From Chrysogorgia sp. JL179-B06 (lineage: Eukaryota; Cnidaria; Anthozoa; Scleralcyonacea; Chrysogorgiidae), in assembly GCA_035772405.1 (NCBI GenBank), contig JAYKKM010000208.1, positions 124,001 through 188,000 of the forward strand: a DNA stretch of 64,000 nt. The letters run 5' to 3'. Numbering within the stretch: position 1 is the first letter of the stretch; each line of letters begins with the position of its first letter. This document shows positions 18,992 through 30,495 of the stretch, piece by piece. The notes under the pieces were generated by a model. The model was not told the origin of the DNA. It did not search any database and saw only the letters and a list, made by a program, of their open reading frames with translations. The translations under genes were made by a program, and so were the position numbers.

Positions 18992-21900
18992 ATGGGTGAA
19001 TTCTTATCAAAAAAAGATAAACCTTTCATTTCGTTTACATGTATTAATATACGTGAATCTACTATTGAAGTTACTATTGAAGGTGTTGACGGTAAAGAAG
19101 AAGAAAAAAAAAAGAAGAAAAAAAAAAGAAGAAAAAGAACGTGTTTTTGTTTTAGAAAAAAAAATACATCCGAAGATGAATGCTGATCAAAAAAAATTAA
19201 AATATAATCAAAAGGATATTGATGAATTAGTAAGTTTATTTAATAAGAAAAAAGAAAGTAGAAAAAATGAAAAGTTAGACGAATATTTTTCTGTTGAAAG
19301 AATAGGGGAAAATACTAAAGAAAAATTTAATGTCAATGAACAACATTTTTCTTTGAATGTTTCACTGGAAAAAACGACTAATTTTATTAGTTTTATTCAA
19401 TCGTTATCGTTAGTTTTTTCTTATTTAATTACCGTTGCACGTGCAAGTGTGAAAAGTGATAATGACTATGTTAGATTTATTTTTAGTAATGTCCCCAAAA
19501 GTTTTTTTTCTACAGCCGTTTTACGCGTGAAAGATATTGACATTAAATATTTCTTAAATATTTTTGAAAAACATATGCAAAGTAATAAAGAAACAATATC
19601 TAATGGATGGAATAGTACGGTAATTATTCAAACTTTTCCCTCAGGAATAGGTACACATAAAAAAAAAAAGTTTATTAAGGAAAAAAACAATTTATAATAG
19701 TTTGAATAAGGGAAATGCTAGTGATAATGGTGGAGTAAAAAATAATAAGTATGTAAAAAAATATGACCGTAAATTTCGTACTGGAGTATTTTATATTCTT
19801 AGCGAAGTGTTATATCGTACAGTAAAATATTGTTGTTTTGCTTTAGCAATATTAGTAGGTTTATCGTTTTTAACACAAGACGAATTGCATGATAAAATGA
19901 AAAGAAATCCAAATAAACCCATTGATGAATTATTTACGTTTGAAGAGATTCGAAATGTATATCGGGAATGTGGGATACCCGAGGGCAATGTTGATGCTAC
20001 ACAATTTAAATTTGTTTATAATAATTATTTAAAAAAACAGGGTGTTGATTTGTTAGTGTATGCTGACACTCATAACGATAATATAATTTATGATTCACGA
20101 TGTAATAGTGAAGGCGATCTTATAAAATTGACTAATGAAATTGTATGTTTATGGCTAAATAATAACCATTATGATGTAGTTTTAAGTATAAAGGAATTTT
20201 CTAAACTTAGATCGGGTTCTTTTTGTGTTAAATGTATGAGTTATTTTACACGACATGAATATATTGATAATCACATATGTAGAAGTAACTTAACGTGTTT
20301 GCGATGCTATAAATATCCGAATAAATGTAATGATAAAACTAATAAAATTATATGTAGTAATTGTGATATAATTTTTTATGATGAAATTTGTTTTTCAAAT
20401 CATTTAACGAATAAAATTTTTAAACCTTCTCAAACTAATTACGATCGTTTAACACCATGTCAATATTATTTTTTTTGTAAGACCTGTTACAAAATTTGTC
20501 CTCGATTATTTTTCATTTTACATAAAAAAACAGTAAAACATGACTGTACTAAACGATTTTGTTTTCATTGTGATAAATATATGAATCAATCTCATTATTG
20601 TTACATGAAACCTCTTTCATTTAAATATAATAAAAAAGAAAAAGAACCTACTTAATTTTTTTTTGATTTTGAAACAAAAGTAAATAAAACTAATTTGCTC
20701 GTTCCTTTTTATTGTATTGTTCAAAAAGTGTGTAAAAAATGTCAACATATTGAATTTAAAAAAACAACAATTTTCAACAGTGAAGATGAAATAAATATAG
20801 ATAACACTATTGAAAAAGTTAGTTGTTGTGGACATAGACAATTTATTTTTGATAACAATGTTATTGAAACTTTATGTGAATTTATGTTTGAACAAAAAAA
20901 TTCTGTTTGGATAGCTCATAACGGGGGTAGATTTGATACTATTTTTATTTTAAAATATTTTTTAGAAATAAAAAAATACTACCCGATACTATAATGAATG
21001 GAACTAAAGTAATGAGTTTAATATTTAAAGAACAAAATATTAGAATACTAGATAGTTATTTGTTTTTAAGTATGAAATTAGCTGATATTCCAAAAGCAAT
21101 GGGTCTCACAGGAGTAAGTAAGGGTTTTCACCCATATAAATTTGATAATTTAGATTATGAGGGTGAACTTGTAGATGAAAAATATTTCGATACGGAACAT
21201 ATGGCTAAAGATACGTATAATGAATTTGTAAAATGGTATTTTGAAAAAAAGAAAGAGAAATATATATTTCGAAATGAAATTTATTATTATTGTTGTAGTG
21301 ATGTAAATATTTTAAGAAAATGTTGTGTTAAATTTTCTTCAATGATAGAAGAAATAGGTCATATAGCTATTTTTTATGAAAAGAATTGTATCACTATTGC
21401 TAGTTCGGCATTGAAACTATTTCGATTTAATTGTTTAAAAAAAAATTGTGTAGGAATTATTCCTGCTTTGGGTTATAGAGGAAATGTACCCCAAAGCGTA
21501 ATTGCTATTGATTGGTTGAACAAAATTAATGGAAAATTAGGGGGGAGATTAGAATATATATGTTCACAAAATGGAGAAAAAAATATTCTCGGACGGTTTG
21601 TCGATGGATTTTGTGATGATACAATATATCAATTTCATGGGTGTTTTTATCATGGATGTTCAAAATGTTTTGATCCCTATACATTAAACACTCTTATCAA
21701 TGAAAAATTTAATTATTTATATACAGCTACACAACGTTTTTCATTTGAAATAAAAAATGCAGGTTACAAACTAATTGAGATGTGGGAATGTGATTATTTA
21801 CAAGAAACAAAATATACACAGAAAAAATTAATTGAAAAGAAAAGAAATAATTATCCGTATATCCCCTTAGTACCCCGGGGTGCCCTATATGGTTGAAGAA

Positions 21901-23221
21901 CTTCTCCCGTATGGTTGTTTAAAGAAACAAAACCAAATGAAAAAATAAGTTTTGTAGATTTTACTTCGTTATACCCCTCTGTACAAAAATGTTTTGATTT
22001 TCCCGTTGGACATCCTATTATTTATCTTGGAAAAGATTGTTGTAAAATAAAAATCGAGAACGTATTGGTTTAATAAAATGTGGTATTTTAGCTCTGAAAA
22101 ATATTTTCTTTGGTGTTTTACCCGTTAGAATAGAGGGAAAATTATTATTTCCTTTATGTTATAAATGTGGCGTGGATAAATGTGATAAATGTGAACATTG
22201 TGAAAGTGAACGATGTTTACAGGGTACTTGGACAAGTATTGAGATTAATGTTGCTATAGATAAGTGATATAAACTAATAGCTCTTTACGAAATATATCAT
22301 TTTGAACGTCAAGAAAAAAAATTTTCGCAATATGTAAATCTATTTTTAAAAATTAAACAAGAATCTTCGGGAATACCTGCAGATTGTTTGAATGCTGATG
22401 GAAGTAAAAACGATATTAAAATAACACAATATTGTAATGATTATTTAAAAAATGAAAATGTTTATTTAGATAAAGAATAAATAGAAAAAAATCCCGGATT
22501 AAGAACTATTGCAAAAACATTTTTAAATTCATTATGGGGAAAATTTGCTCAAAACGAAAACAATACACAAGTGTGTTTTTTAAATGATTATGAAGAATTG
22601 TTAAATATAGCCAATGATAAAAGTAAAAAAATAACATCTATGGATTTTATAAACGAATCATTATTACGTTGTACATATGAAAAAATTGACGATGCAATAT
22701 CACCGTTAAAAACGGGAAATGTAATTATCGCATATTTTGTCACTGCATATGCACGTTTAAAATTATATGATTTAATAGATAAATTAAATGATCGTGTTTT
22801 ATATTTTGATACGGATTCTGTTATTTATATATCTAATGAAACTAATTATACTGATATTAAAACGGGTAATTATTTAGGAGATATAACGAATGAATTAAAT
22901 GAAAATGAATGGATAACAAATTTTTGTTCAACATGTCCAAAATGTTATTCTTATATCACTAATTTAAATCAAGAATGTATTCATGTCAAAGGATTTTCCT
23001 TAAAAAATAAAACAAAATAAAAATTGAATTTTTCGTCTTTAACAAAATGTGTTAAAAATCAAGATCAAATCATTGAAATTAAATATCAAAATAAAATATG
23101 TAAAGATAAACTTAATCATATTTTTATTGATGATGAAATAAAAAATTTTCCATTTACATTTAATAAACGTATTGTTAAAAATAATTGTATTACATTTCCG
23201 TATGGTTTTTTAGATAACTGA
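18992..23221 (+). pseudogene. polB: Protein-primed-type DNA polymerase B (element B), several stops and frameshifts
   Basis: About 1400 residues. The N-terminal region (19190-19680) has the Polinton-specific segment with SDNDYVRFIFS and a Gly-rich end. A Cys/His-rich finger region lies at 20220-20620. The exonuclease domain shows FFDFET at about 20657, IAHNGGRFDT near 20915 and CSDVNILRK near 21295. Polymerase motifs follow: DFTSLYPS near 21958 (A), LNSLWGKF near 22530 (B) and FDTDSV near 22806 (C). Lesions: shifts near 19110, 19690, 20970 and 22050, mostly at A runs; stops TAA 20653, TGA 21894, TGA 22265, TAA 22478, TAA 23018. Two TGAs fall at positions where Gly is conserved in the family. 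It ends with TGA one base before the ATPase ATG. Confidence 0.9.
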
Positions 23222-23222
23222 A

Positions 23223-23900
23223 ATGAACAATGTATCATTGCCATTTCAACACCCGTTTATGTTGACGTTATGTGGCCCTAGTCAAAGTGGAAAAACATAT
23301 TGGATATTACAATTATTGAAAAATATTAACACAATGATTACTCCGTCAATTGTTAAAATTGATTATTTATTTTAAATTTATCAACCTCTATATGCAGAAA
23401 TGGAAAATGTTCTTGCTGAAAAAACAGATATTATTGTTGAATTTATTGATTGTCAAAAGGGTATTCCCCGCATTACCGATATACAAACGAATACCAATGA
23501 GAATACTTTAATAATATTAGATGATCTCATGTTAGTTGCAACATCATCAAAATAAAATCTTGATAGAATAGATAATATTGCAACTCAAGATGTCCATCAT
23601 CGTAATATTAGTGTTATTTTTACCTGTCAAAAATTAACATATGGTAATGGCAAATTACGAAATTTACGTGTCAATAGTCAATATTATGTTATGTTTAAAA
23701 ATTTAAGTGATTATAAAAATATGTATACCATTTGTGATAATAAAAAAATAAATAGAAATAGATTTAATAAAGTATTAAGTGAAATAAATGAGCAACCCTA
23801 TGGTCATTTGGTATTTGATAATTGTAGAAAGGGTTATAAAAATTGTAGAATTAGAACCAATATATGTCCACATGAATCAACGATAATCTATGATTTGTAA
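23223..23900 (+). pseudogene. FtsK/A32-like genome-packaging ATPase, two internal stops
   Basis: About 225 residues in one frame. Walker A is LCGPSQSGKT at residues 13-22, and Walker B is TLIILDDLM near residue 100, followed by HHRNISVIFTCQ, the sensor region of this family. The frame is cut by TAA at 23373 and TAA at 23553 but not shifted. The family pumps viral DNA into preformed capsids. It starts 1 nt after the polymerase stop. With the two stops removed by any means it would be full-length, so decay is slight. Confidence 0.85.
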
Positions 23901-23973
23901 ATAAATGCCAAAATAAAAATAAAATGTTTTTTAAAAAAAATAATAGTTGTTGAAAATCGTTTTTTTTTTAAAG

Positions 23974-23982
23974 TATATATAG
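23974..23982 (+). promoter_or_regulatory. TATA element before the core-like peptide gene
   Basis: TATATATAG followed by TATGGGGTGTG, 44 nt upstream of ATG 24026. Confidence 0.5.
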
Positions 23983-24025
23983 TATGGGGTGTGTATATTG
24001 TGTATGAATTTTTTTAAAAAAAATC

Positions 24026-24222
24026 ATGGCAAGGAGAAGATATAGAAGCAGGAGGGGAATTATCCTTAGAAAAAAAAACAAAAAGGGGGTAGTGTTCTTG
24101 ATTTATTTGGACCGTTGGGATCAATAGTTGGAAGTCAATTGGGATTGGGTATTCGAAAAAGAAAAAGAAATCAAAAAGGAAGGTTTGGACGTTTGTTACT
24201 TAAAGCACTGGGGAAAATATAA
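24026..24222 (+). pseudogene. Small basic Gly-rich core-like peptide, 64 aa, one frameshift
   Basis: It opens MARRRYRSRRGIILRKKNKK and, after a shift in a G5 run near 24087, continues GGSVLDLFGPLGSIVGSQLG and ends basic. A basic head, a Gly-Gly followed by a hydrophobic Gly-rich stretch and a basic tail is the layout of adenovirus pX/pVI-like precursors and their Polinton counterparts. A Gly-Gly next to a basic head is also where adenain-type proteases cut. It sits beside the protease gene. Confidence 0.5.
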
Positions 24223-24264
24223 AAAAATAAATAAACCCCTGTAAATAGTTAATTTTTTGTTTAT

Positions 24265-24861
24265 TTAAAAATTGGCATTATTAAAACTACAACATGACTG
24301 ATTGTTATTATTCTTATTACAATCTTTTTTACATTTGTTATTATAAATTCTTACTATTACATCTCCTAAAATTGTTTCTATTTTGTTTTTTAATTTAATA
24401 TCATTTTTTATTTTTTTACGTTCATTTTTAAATATTTTTTGTTTATTGTTATTTTCGATTTCATTACGACATTTATTGTATAAATATAATAAACTCCAAT
24501 TTCCAGATACGGTAGTATTTTTGGATTGTAAAGTTTTACTTTGGACATGATGAAATTTTAATCCCATTTTTACACTATAATCATACCAATATTCACGTTT
24601 ATAAAAAGATACATCTTTGGCAAAACTATCAAAAAAATACATATTTTCTTTATTCACCCATATAGCAACCCAATATTGTCCACTTTGATCTGCTTCGTCC
24701 GTATTCCAAATCCAAAGGAGGGATAAACAATTTTCTTAGGAAAAATATTTGCAGGAAATGTTCCCAAATAATATTGATTTAAAAATTTATTGATTTTAAC
24801 AATTTTATTAATTTCATTTGTAAATAAAAATTTGGTTAAAAAAACAATGTAACTTCATCAT
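24265..24861 (-). pseudogene. Adenain-like cysteine protease with catalytic residues apparently lost, frameshifted
   Basis: The fold is recognisable: FPANIFPKK upstream, then WIWNTDEADQSGQYWVAIW, MYFFDSF, and near the end TTVSGNWSLLYLY. Adenain-family enzymes cut virion precursors at Gly-rich sites during maturation. They carry His in the position read here as Tyr (GQYWVA) and Cys before the Gly in the position read here as Ser (VSGNW); the acidic residue of FDSF is kept. Frame shifts lie near 24725 (between the two halves) and near 24840. The start ATG overlaps the stop of the upstream gene. It is a dead enzyme unless the two codons are assembly errors. Confidence 0.7.
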
Positions 24862-25178
24862 TTTTTTAATGGAGTTGTTATTCTTCGCCATTTTCGACGC
24901 TCTGTATATTTTGGAGTCTTGGGTGTGGGTATTCGTGTGGGGAGCAGTGAGGGTATTAATGAACCCTCACTATCAATAGAAGAATCAGCAGAAGTCTTTT
25001 TATCCAACGATAAATAACGTTGTCGTAATTTTATATTTCGTATATAATGTGCAGGCATATGCAATTTTTTCAATTCTTTTAACGCAATTAACTGTTTATT
25101 TTGTGAAAGATTGTACATGTTTTGTACGCGGACATTATGGGTTAAATCGTATATTAAATCATGATGATTTATTTTCAT
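24858..25178 (-). CDS. Hypothetical protein, 106 aa
   Basis: Intact frame starting MKINHHDLIYDLTHNVRVQN, basic throughout, with a Ser/Pro-rich region and a basic tail (YTERRKWRRITTPLKK). It lies in the virion gene cluster and its stop overlaps the protease start (ATGA), suggesting coupled expression. Possibly a minor virion protein; no family recognised. Confidence 0.45.
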   Translation of the reverse strand: MKINHHDLIYDLTHNVRVQNMYNLSQNKQLIALKELKKLHMPAHYIRNIKLRQRYLSLDKKTSADSSIDSEGSLIPSLLPTRIPTPKTPKYTERRKWRRITTPLKK

Positions 25179-25220
25179 TTCGTTAATTTTTATTACATCT
25201 CTATCTTTAATTTTAATTTT

Positions 25221-25574
25221 TTACTTTTCAAGAAATACTTTTATAAAATTTGCACTTGTTTCAGTTGGTGTTTTCTTTTTCTCAGGTGGGGGATTAGCAT
25301 CATTAACATCTTCTTCTTCTTCTTCTTTATTATTTTTTCTTTTCATCTTTTGTTGTCTTTTTAAAAATCTAACCATATTTTCACTGGTGCGTTGATTATT
25401 ATCAATGTTATTAATTTCTTTTTTCATTTTGTTTTTACTTTCAATAAGTTCAAATTCATTTTTTTTGTTAATTCCTTGCAATAATCGTTCATTTTCATGA
25501 TCATTTTTGAGTAAATCTAAAATTTCATTTAATTTACTCGGATTAACTAATTGCATTTTATTTACTTCTGTCAT
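25221..25574 (-). CDS. Coiled-coil protein, 117 aa
   Basis: Intact frame with Lys/Glu/Asn-rich helical sequence (NKMKKEINNIDNNQR), an acidic run (KEEEEEDVND) and a Pro-rich end. The start at 25574 overlaps the 3' end of the next gene upstream. Composition points to a structural or scaffold-like protein. Confidence 0.4.
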   Translation of the reverse strand: MTEVNKMQLVNPSKLNEILDLLKNDHENERLLQGINKKNEFELIESKNKMKKEINNIDNNQRTSENMVRFLKRQQKMKRKNNKEEEEEDVNDANPPPEKKKTPTETSANFIKVFLEK

Positions 25575-26123
25575 CTTTTTTTATCTGTTGGTAAAGTAAT
25601 TTGTATGCTTTTTGATATATGTTGATTATTCGAAAATCATCAGATAATAAAATTTTTAAATCCTTTTCTTTTATTTTGTTCTTTACAAACTTATTTAAAA
25701 TATATTTATTATCAGGGGAAACTTTGATAGAAATTTTTTTATTTAAAATATTTTTAGCAATGAATTGTAATTTATTAATTAATTGAATGTTTAATAATGA
25801 ATTTTTTTTATCAATATCTGCTTTAAGATATTATTTTAACGATGGTAAAAAATCCCGTTTTTTTTTTCAGTGGTCTTTTTCTTTATTTTCTTTATTTTAA
25901 CTAATGTTTCTAAAAGCTTTAAATCATCTTCACAACTTGATGAAGAAGAAGACAATGAACTTTCATCGACCATTTCATCACTAGCATCATTGCTAACAAC
26001 ATCACTATCATTTTCACTTGCCTCTCCAACACTGCTTTCATCACTTGAATCATCAATTTTTAATTCATTATCATTTTTCTTTTCTTCATTATCTTTTTTT
26101 ATACCATTATTTTCTTCATTCAT
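25558..26123 (-). pseudogene. Acidic Ser/Asp-rich protein continuing into a helical domain, frameshifted
   Basis: From ATG 26123 the frame is very acidic (SSDESSVGEASENDSD and a Ser run) and then turns Lys-rich. After a shift in an A run near 25860 and a TAA near 25827 it appears to continue as a Lys/Ile/Leu-rich helical segment (SIKVSPDNKYILNK) down to 25558. The link between the two parts is inferred from position. Acidic disordered tails are common in virion scaffolding proteins. Confidence 0.35.
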
Positions 26124-26129
26124 TTTTTT

Positions 26130-26261
26130 TTATGCATAAGCTGATATTGGTGGAAATACAAGAATATGTTCACGATTTAAGGGTATATGATAAATAACTT
26201 TTTTTTTGTTTTTTGCTTTATTTATTCTATTCTTTCGCGTAATTTGTTTTGTTTTCTTCAT
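26130..26261 (-). CDS. Very small basic protein, 43 aa
   Basis: Intact frame MKKTKQITRKNRINKAKNKK, then a hydrophobic end with PPISAYA. It fills the gap between the acidic protein and the major capsid gene on the same strand. No family recognised. Confidence 0.35.
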   Translation of the reverse strand: MKKTKQITRKNRINKAKNKKKVIYHIPLNREHILVFPPISAYA

Positions 26262-26292
26262 TTTTTTATCCTGTTGTAACAAATGTTGAAAG

Positions 26293-27626
26293 TTAAATGT
26301 CGTGTAATAATCTTGCTGGGGTATTTATTCCTACTTTAATTTCATGTCGAAATTCACCAATAAAAATTAATGCTCCTGCAACAGTATTTTGAGAAAAATG
26401 AAAATCAACATTAACATTTCCCGACGGTTTTATAGGTAATACTGCAAGATGAGAGTCTCTATTATCTGTTAAATCAAATGCTAATATACATTAGCCGTTT
26501 ACAAATTCATTATAAGTCATAGGCATTTCTGAATAGTCACGATTTAATACCCTTCGTAATTTTGTATAAGCTTCAGCATGATTTTCTATTCTTCCAACAA
26601 CAGCATTATTGACCGTAACTTCCACATTATCATAATTTGGCCATGTGTAATCAAAAATATTAGTAGTATATGAACCAGTCCAATTCTCCAGAGGTGAAAA
26701 TAATATAAAAAGACGTGTAGGAATGATACCATTAAATACATCGATGACTTGATGTGATCTTCGCCCACCAATTACTGTTTCGGTAATACAACGAGCAATA
26801 CTTGTATAATATTTTGTTTCTTTACTATGAGTTACCATTTCTGAATTAATTGTAGCAGCTAATTGATTTTTGGGTTTAAATATAGGCAATTTTATTTTAA
26901 AATCTTCAAGGGAAATTGTAGCACTAGCAATGGGCATATTAGCGTGATTTTCCCCCATCATTATAATTGAATTTAATGCCCGTGTTAAACGTAATTCAAT
27001 TTTATATATAGTTGGAAGATATATTTCACTCCCACCTTCACTAAATAATGAACAATCAACATCATCTATCAATTGCTGACTTTGATGTTGAAATGGTGTT
27101 ACTCTTTCTCTTCCTCCTAAATTTACAACATTTGTACCATCAGCAAAACCCACGATATCATTCATATTAGAAGCTGTATCTAAATATGCTAAATTAATTG
27201 CTTTAGAATCCTTATAACTAGACGGTGTTTGACGTGTTAAAAATAGCACCATTGATGTTATATGTGCAAAGTTATCTGATGGAGTAATTATATTTTCATT
27301 TACTTTTAATTATTTTGTTTTCCACAATGTGCGAAGAGGTAACGGTACCATTGCAAACGGAGCAGCTGCCGGTGCTATTTCTCCAGTAGTATTTATAATT
27401 GATACTGTAGCCATTATTTTAGCATCACTTGTTTTCATTAACCCACAGAATTTCCGTGTCTTGTGAACATATATACTGACGAAGTAGAATCACTAGGCAT
27501 AGCAATAATTTCACTTTCACGGCATTCAATAAACGTATCGTTATAGGGTGATGAAGTAAAAAATTGTAAAGGTTCACTAAATAATATGTCATGTTTTTCT
27601 ACTTCATCAATTATTTTATTACTCAT
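26293..27626 (-). pseudogene. Major capsid protein (double jelly roll), frameshift and stops
   Basis: About 445 residues in four pieces. The long middle frame (27252-26491) has TIYKIELRLTRALNSI and YNEFVNG; after a TAA at 26491 the same frame goes on CILAFDLTDNRD and ends at 26293. AFDLT near the C-terminus is characteristic of Polinton/adintovirus hexon-like proteins. Upstream pieces start at 27626 and are linked through a shift near 27437 and a TAA near 27313. The family forms the pseudo-hexameric capsomers of an icosahedral virion. Placement between core-like and protease genes fits. Confidence 0.75.
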
Positions 27627-27644
27627 TTTTTTTTATCAGTTTTT

Positions 27645-27810
27645 TTAAACATTAATTTTAAGAATATTCGATAGTGTTCCCAACACTTGAGGAAGAAACA
27701 TGCCCAATGCCAACGCTCCACCAAAACCTCCTTTTTGTATTTTTTTTCTACGTTTCTTACTCCTCTTTTGTTTTTCTTTTTTTTATATAATGATATTTTT
27801 TTCGAGTCAT
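27645..27810 (-). pseudogene. Small basic peptide with Gly-rich hydrophobic tail, 55 aa, frameshifted
   Basis: It opens MTRKKYHYIKKRKTK; after a shift near 27765 it reads KGGFGGALALGMFLPQVLGT and ends at 27645. This matches the layout of the peptide at 24026-24222: basic head, Gly-Gly, hydrophobic Gly/Leu stretch. Adenovirus-type core or membrane-lytic precursors look like this. Two such genes flank the capsid gene block. Confidence 0.45.
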
Positions 27811-27903
27811 TTTTTTTACAAATTACCCTCTTAAAAACATCAAAAGACAATTGTGATTTTTTATAAAAATATATTTTTATTTATACATTTTTTTATTTAT
27901 ATT

Positions 27904-28160
27904 TTATCTATTTTGTAAAAATCGCATTACATTTGAATCTATTTTTTTTCTTTTCTTATTATTTGGTGAAGAATAATTATCTAAATTTAAATTTGGGGGT
28001 AATCCCACTCCATCGTTTAATAAAATTTCTTTCTTAGTAGGATTTTGTTTATTTTTTCTTTTCACAATAAAAGACGATGATGAATATTTTTTCCATGATT
28101 ACTACCATTTAACAAAGCAGTATAATATTCTTCAGTAAGTTTATTATTTTTTTCAGCCAT
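27904..28160 (-). pseudogene. Basic protein of about 85 aa, one frameshift
   Basis: It starts MAEKNNKLTEEYYTALLNGS and shifts in an A6 run near 28090. It then continues with a Lys/Asn/Pro-rich segment (ILLNDGVGLPPNLNLD) ending near 27904. The ATG overlaps the stop of the upstream gene (TAATG). Function unknown. Confidence 0.4.
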
Positions 28161-28640
28161 TATTTATCGTCTTCAAATAAATTTATATATATGTTAATTT
28201 TTTCTCCCTTGAGAGGTGGTTCGTTCTCATAGATAATAAAAAACTGAAGTGATTGTTTAGCATCTTTTTCACTCATAAATAAAAAATAGGGAAAATGTTT
28301 TTTTTCCTCATTTAATGAAACATGAGGATTTTTTTCATCAATATGAAATAATTATTTTCTATTAAATAAAAAACATTGTTTTTAACCAGCAATAGATGTA
28401 GATGAAGAAATTGAAATTAATCCCTTATTTGTTTTTTTCGATTGTTGTATAGAGGTGAAATCAATTTTTCTTGCACAAACAATTCGAAATGAATTTTGTA
28501 TATTTTTATAATTAACTGAATTTAAATTCCATAAAAATTTTTCCCACTATTTACTAATTTGTAAAGAGAAAAAGGATAAACTAAAATATATTGGATAATT
28601 TCCAGAATACCATTTTTTTCTTCAAGAGCTATTAAAAGCA
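28160..28640 (-). pseudogene. Unknown protein of about 160 aa with four in-frame stops
   Basis: One continuous phase runs from about 28640 to 28160 with plausible protein throughout (YSGNYPIYFSLSFFS; IVCARKIDFTSIQQSKK; FFIIYENEPPLKGEKI) yet holds TGA, TAG, TAA and TAA. No frameshift is needed, and all four are single-base changes away from common sense codons. It follows the penton gene and may be its original C-terminal continuation or a separate gene. No family recognised. Confidence 0.4.
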
Positions 28641-29582
28641 TTATGATGAATGTACTAAACAATCAATACTAAGTGATCCCGAATCAAAAGGAACTAAATT
28701 TCCTTGAATATCTTTAACTTTAATATGAATTTCTCTTATAATATCTTTTTTAAATTTTCTCAATGATTTCGGAGGATTATAACAAACTAGTTGACAATTT
28801 CCGCCACCACCTTGTTTTGATCATTGAATGGGTACTGTTGTTAACAATTCAGCACAACTATCTCCAACTAACCCCAATTATATTTCATCACAATATATAA
28901 ACATTTTATTTAAACCATCGGATATATCAGGCAAGTAATCAAAATGTTTTGAAATAAAAGTATAGGGTATGGGAGTATCTTTTTTTATTTCAAACAAGAA
29001 GGGTACGATACTAAGATCGTTTTTATTTTTTAAACCAAGCATAAAAGCTATTTTTCGCGAAAATAATAAATTAATACTAATATCAAAAGAAGCAATCTGA
29101 TCACCGTTTTTTTCATACCCGCTCGAGGTAGATAGTCGAAATTCATTCACACTATCCCCATCGGCAGCGATACTAGCCGTTTCATATACCCAATACTCCG
29201 TTTGAATATTAACATTAACGATTACTTTACCGTTTAATCCAATTGCAAAAAAAATCTCAAATCCTTCTAAGATATTATTTAAGTATTTAATTAATGAGGA
29301 TAAATCATAAATTCCCTCGGGTATAATAATTTTATCCGATGTATAGTCGAGATTGGTAAAAAATTGTGTACGCATAACATTCTTATAGTTTATAATAAAT
29401 GAAAAAAAACATTCTTCCCCTACAACATTTTTAGTTGTTTGAGGATAACACACTTGTAAAACTTCTAAAAAACAGTCATTATTCATAACATCAATGGGTT
29501 GTGAAATTTTCATTACAAAATTATTAATCAAATTCTTTTGAAGTCCTTTTGATTTCGTATTACTGGCAATGTGTAAATTCAT
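28641..29582 (-). pseudogene. Minor capsid (penton, single jelly roll) protein, two internal stops
   Basis: About 313 residues from ATG 29582. An earlier in-frame ATG exists, but 29582 follows the integrase stop closely. Recognisable penton features: an early hydrophobic EVLQVCYPQTT segment, a middle IIIPEGIYDLSSLIKYLNN, then MFIYCDEI followed after a TAA (28875) by LGLVGDS, and a C-terminal IHIKVKDIQGNLVPFDSG. A TGA lies near 28822 just before a Gly run. Polinton minor capsid proteins occupy the icosahedral vertices. Adjacent to integrase and major capsid genes, as expected. Confidence 0.7.
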
Positions 29583-29589
29583 TTTTTTT

Positions 29590-30495
29590 TTAAACTTGTA
29601 ATTCAGCACGATAAAAAATTCCTTTAATTTCTCCACGTTGTTCGTCTTCTAATTGATACGTAACAGGATCTGTGATATATACCTTTTTAATAAAAAATAT
29701 TTCATTGGTCCATCTTCGAAGGCTACTTTTTTCAAAAATATTATTTTTTGCTCGTACAATACGTACACGTGTTCCTTCCTGTACTAAATCTTCCGTAGGA
29801 ATGGGATAATTTAAATGATCACGTAATATTTTATATTTTTCTTTACGTATTTTTCGTTTTTTTTCTTCACGATAAATTTCAAAAGGTGTTGCACCAGCTA
29901 ATGCTTTATGGGGTGAATTATTATAACGGTTAACAATAAGGGGTAAATACTGTATATAATTAAATTCTCCAGTCATTGTTAAAACACGACGAACCATTGT
30001 TTTTAAAGTTCCAATAACACGTTCCACATGTGATGCTTTTATTTCTCTATTATACGTATGAAATACTGAAAAATTATACTTTTTACTTAATTTCGTGCGT
30101 ATATCTTGAAATTCAGTTGCTTCATCACTTTGAATTTTAAGAGGAGCTTTTCCTTCTTCAATAAGAATACTTTCAAATTTAATTTTAACATTATTAGACG
30201 TTTTCTTTTTTATTAATTTTACCCAACAGAATCTTGAAAAAATATCAATACACACCAACCAATAACGATATTGATTATTATTTCGAGCTAAATCTTTATT
30301 TTCAGCTAAATCAATTTCCCATTGTTCATTATTATTATTAACAGAATATTTCAACCGTCTATATATTTTTTTATTACTACTATGTAATCTATAATTAGAA
30401 TAATCATCATCCGTTAATGTTTCACCCTTTAATAATCTTGAAGCTTTTTCAATAAAGTCAGGGGAAAACTTGGATTTCTTCTTATGTTTATTCAT
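29590..30495 (-). CDS. Retrovirus-type DDE integrase, 301 aa, intact
   Basis: An rve-type catalytic core with Asp62 (WEIDLAE), Asp124 (IQSDEATEF) and Glu158 (ASHVERVIGTLK), spacing D-61-D-33-E, which is within the normal range. YRYWLVCIDIFSRFCWV follows the first Asp as in Polinton and LTR-retrotransposon integrases. The C-terminal 70 residues (WTNEIFFIKK, PVTYQLED, FYRAELQV) form the usual SH3-like tail. The Gly-Gly that often follows the second Asp is Glu-Ala here. Integrase marks the Maverick/adintovirus group and inserts the viral genome into chromosomes. This is one of the few long unbroken B genes. Confidence 0.9.
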   Translation of the reverse strand: MNKHKKKSKFSPDFIEKASRLLKGETLTDDDYSNYRLHSSNKKIYRRLKYSVNNNNEQWEIDLAENKDLARNNNQYRYWLVCIDIFSRFCWVKLIKKKTSNNVKIKFESILIEEGKAPLKIQSDEATEFQDIRTKLSKKYNFSVFHTYNREIKASHVERVIGTLKTMVRRVLTMTGEFNYIQYLPLIVNRYNNSPHKALAGATPFEIYREEKKRKIRKEKYKILRDHLNYPIPTEDLVQEGTRVRIVRAKNNIFEKSSLRRWTNEIFFIKKVYITDPVTYQLEDEQRGEIKGIFYRAELQV

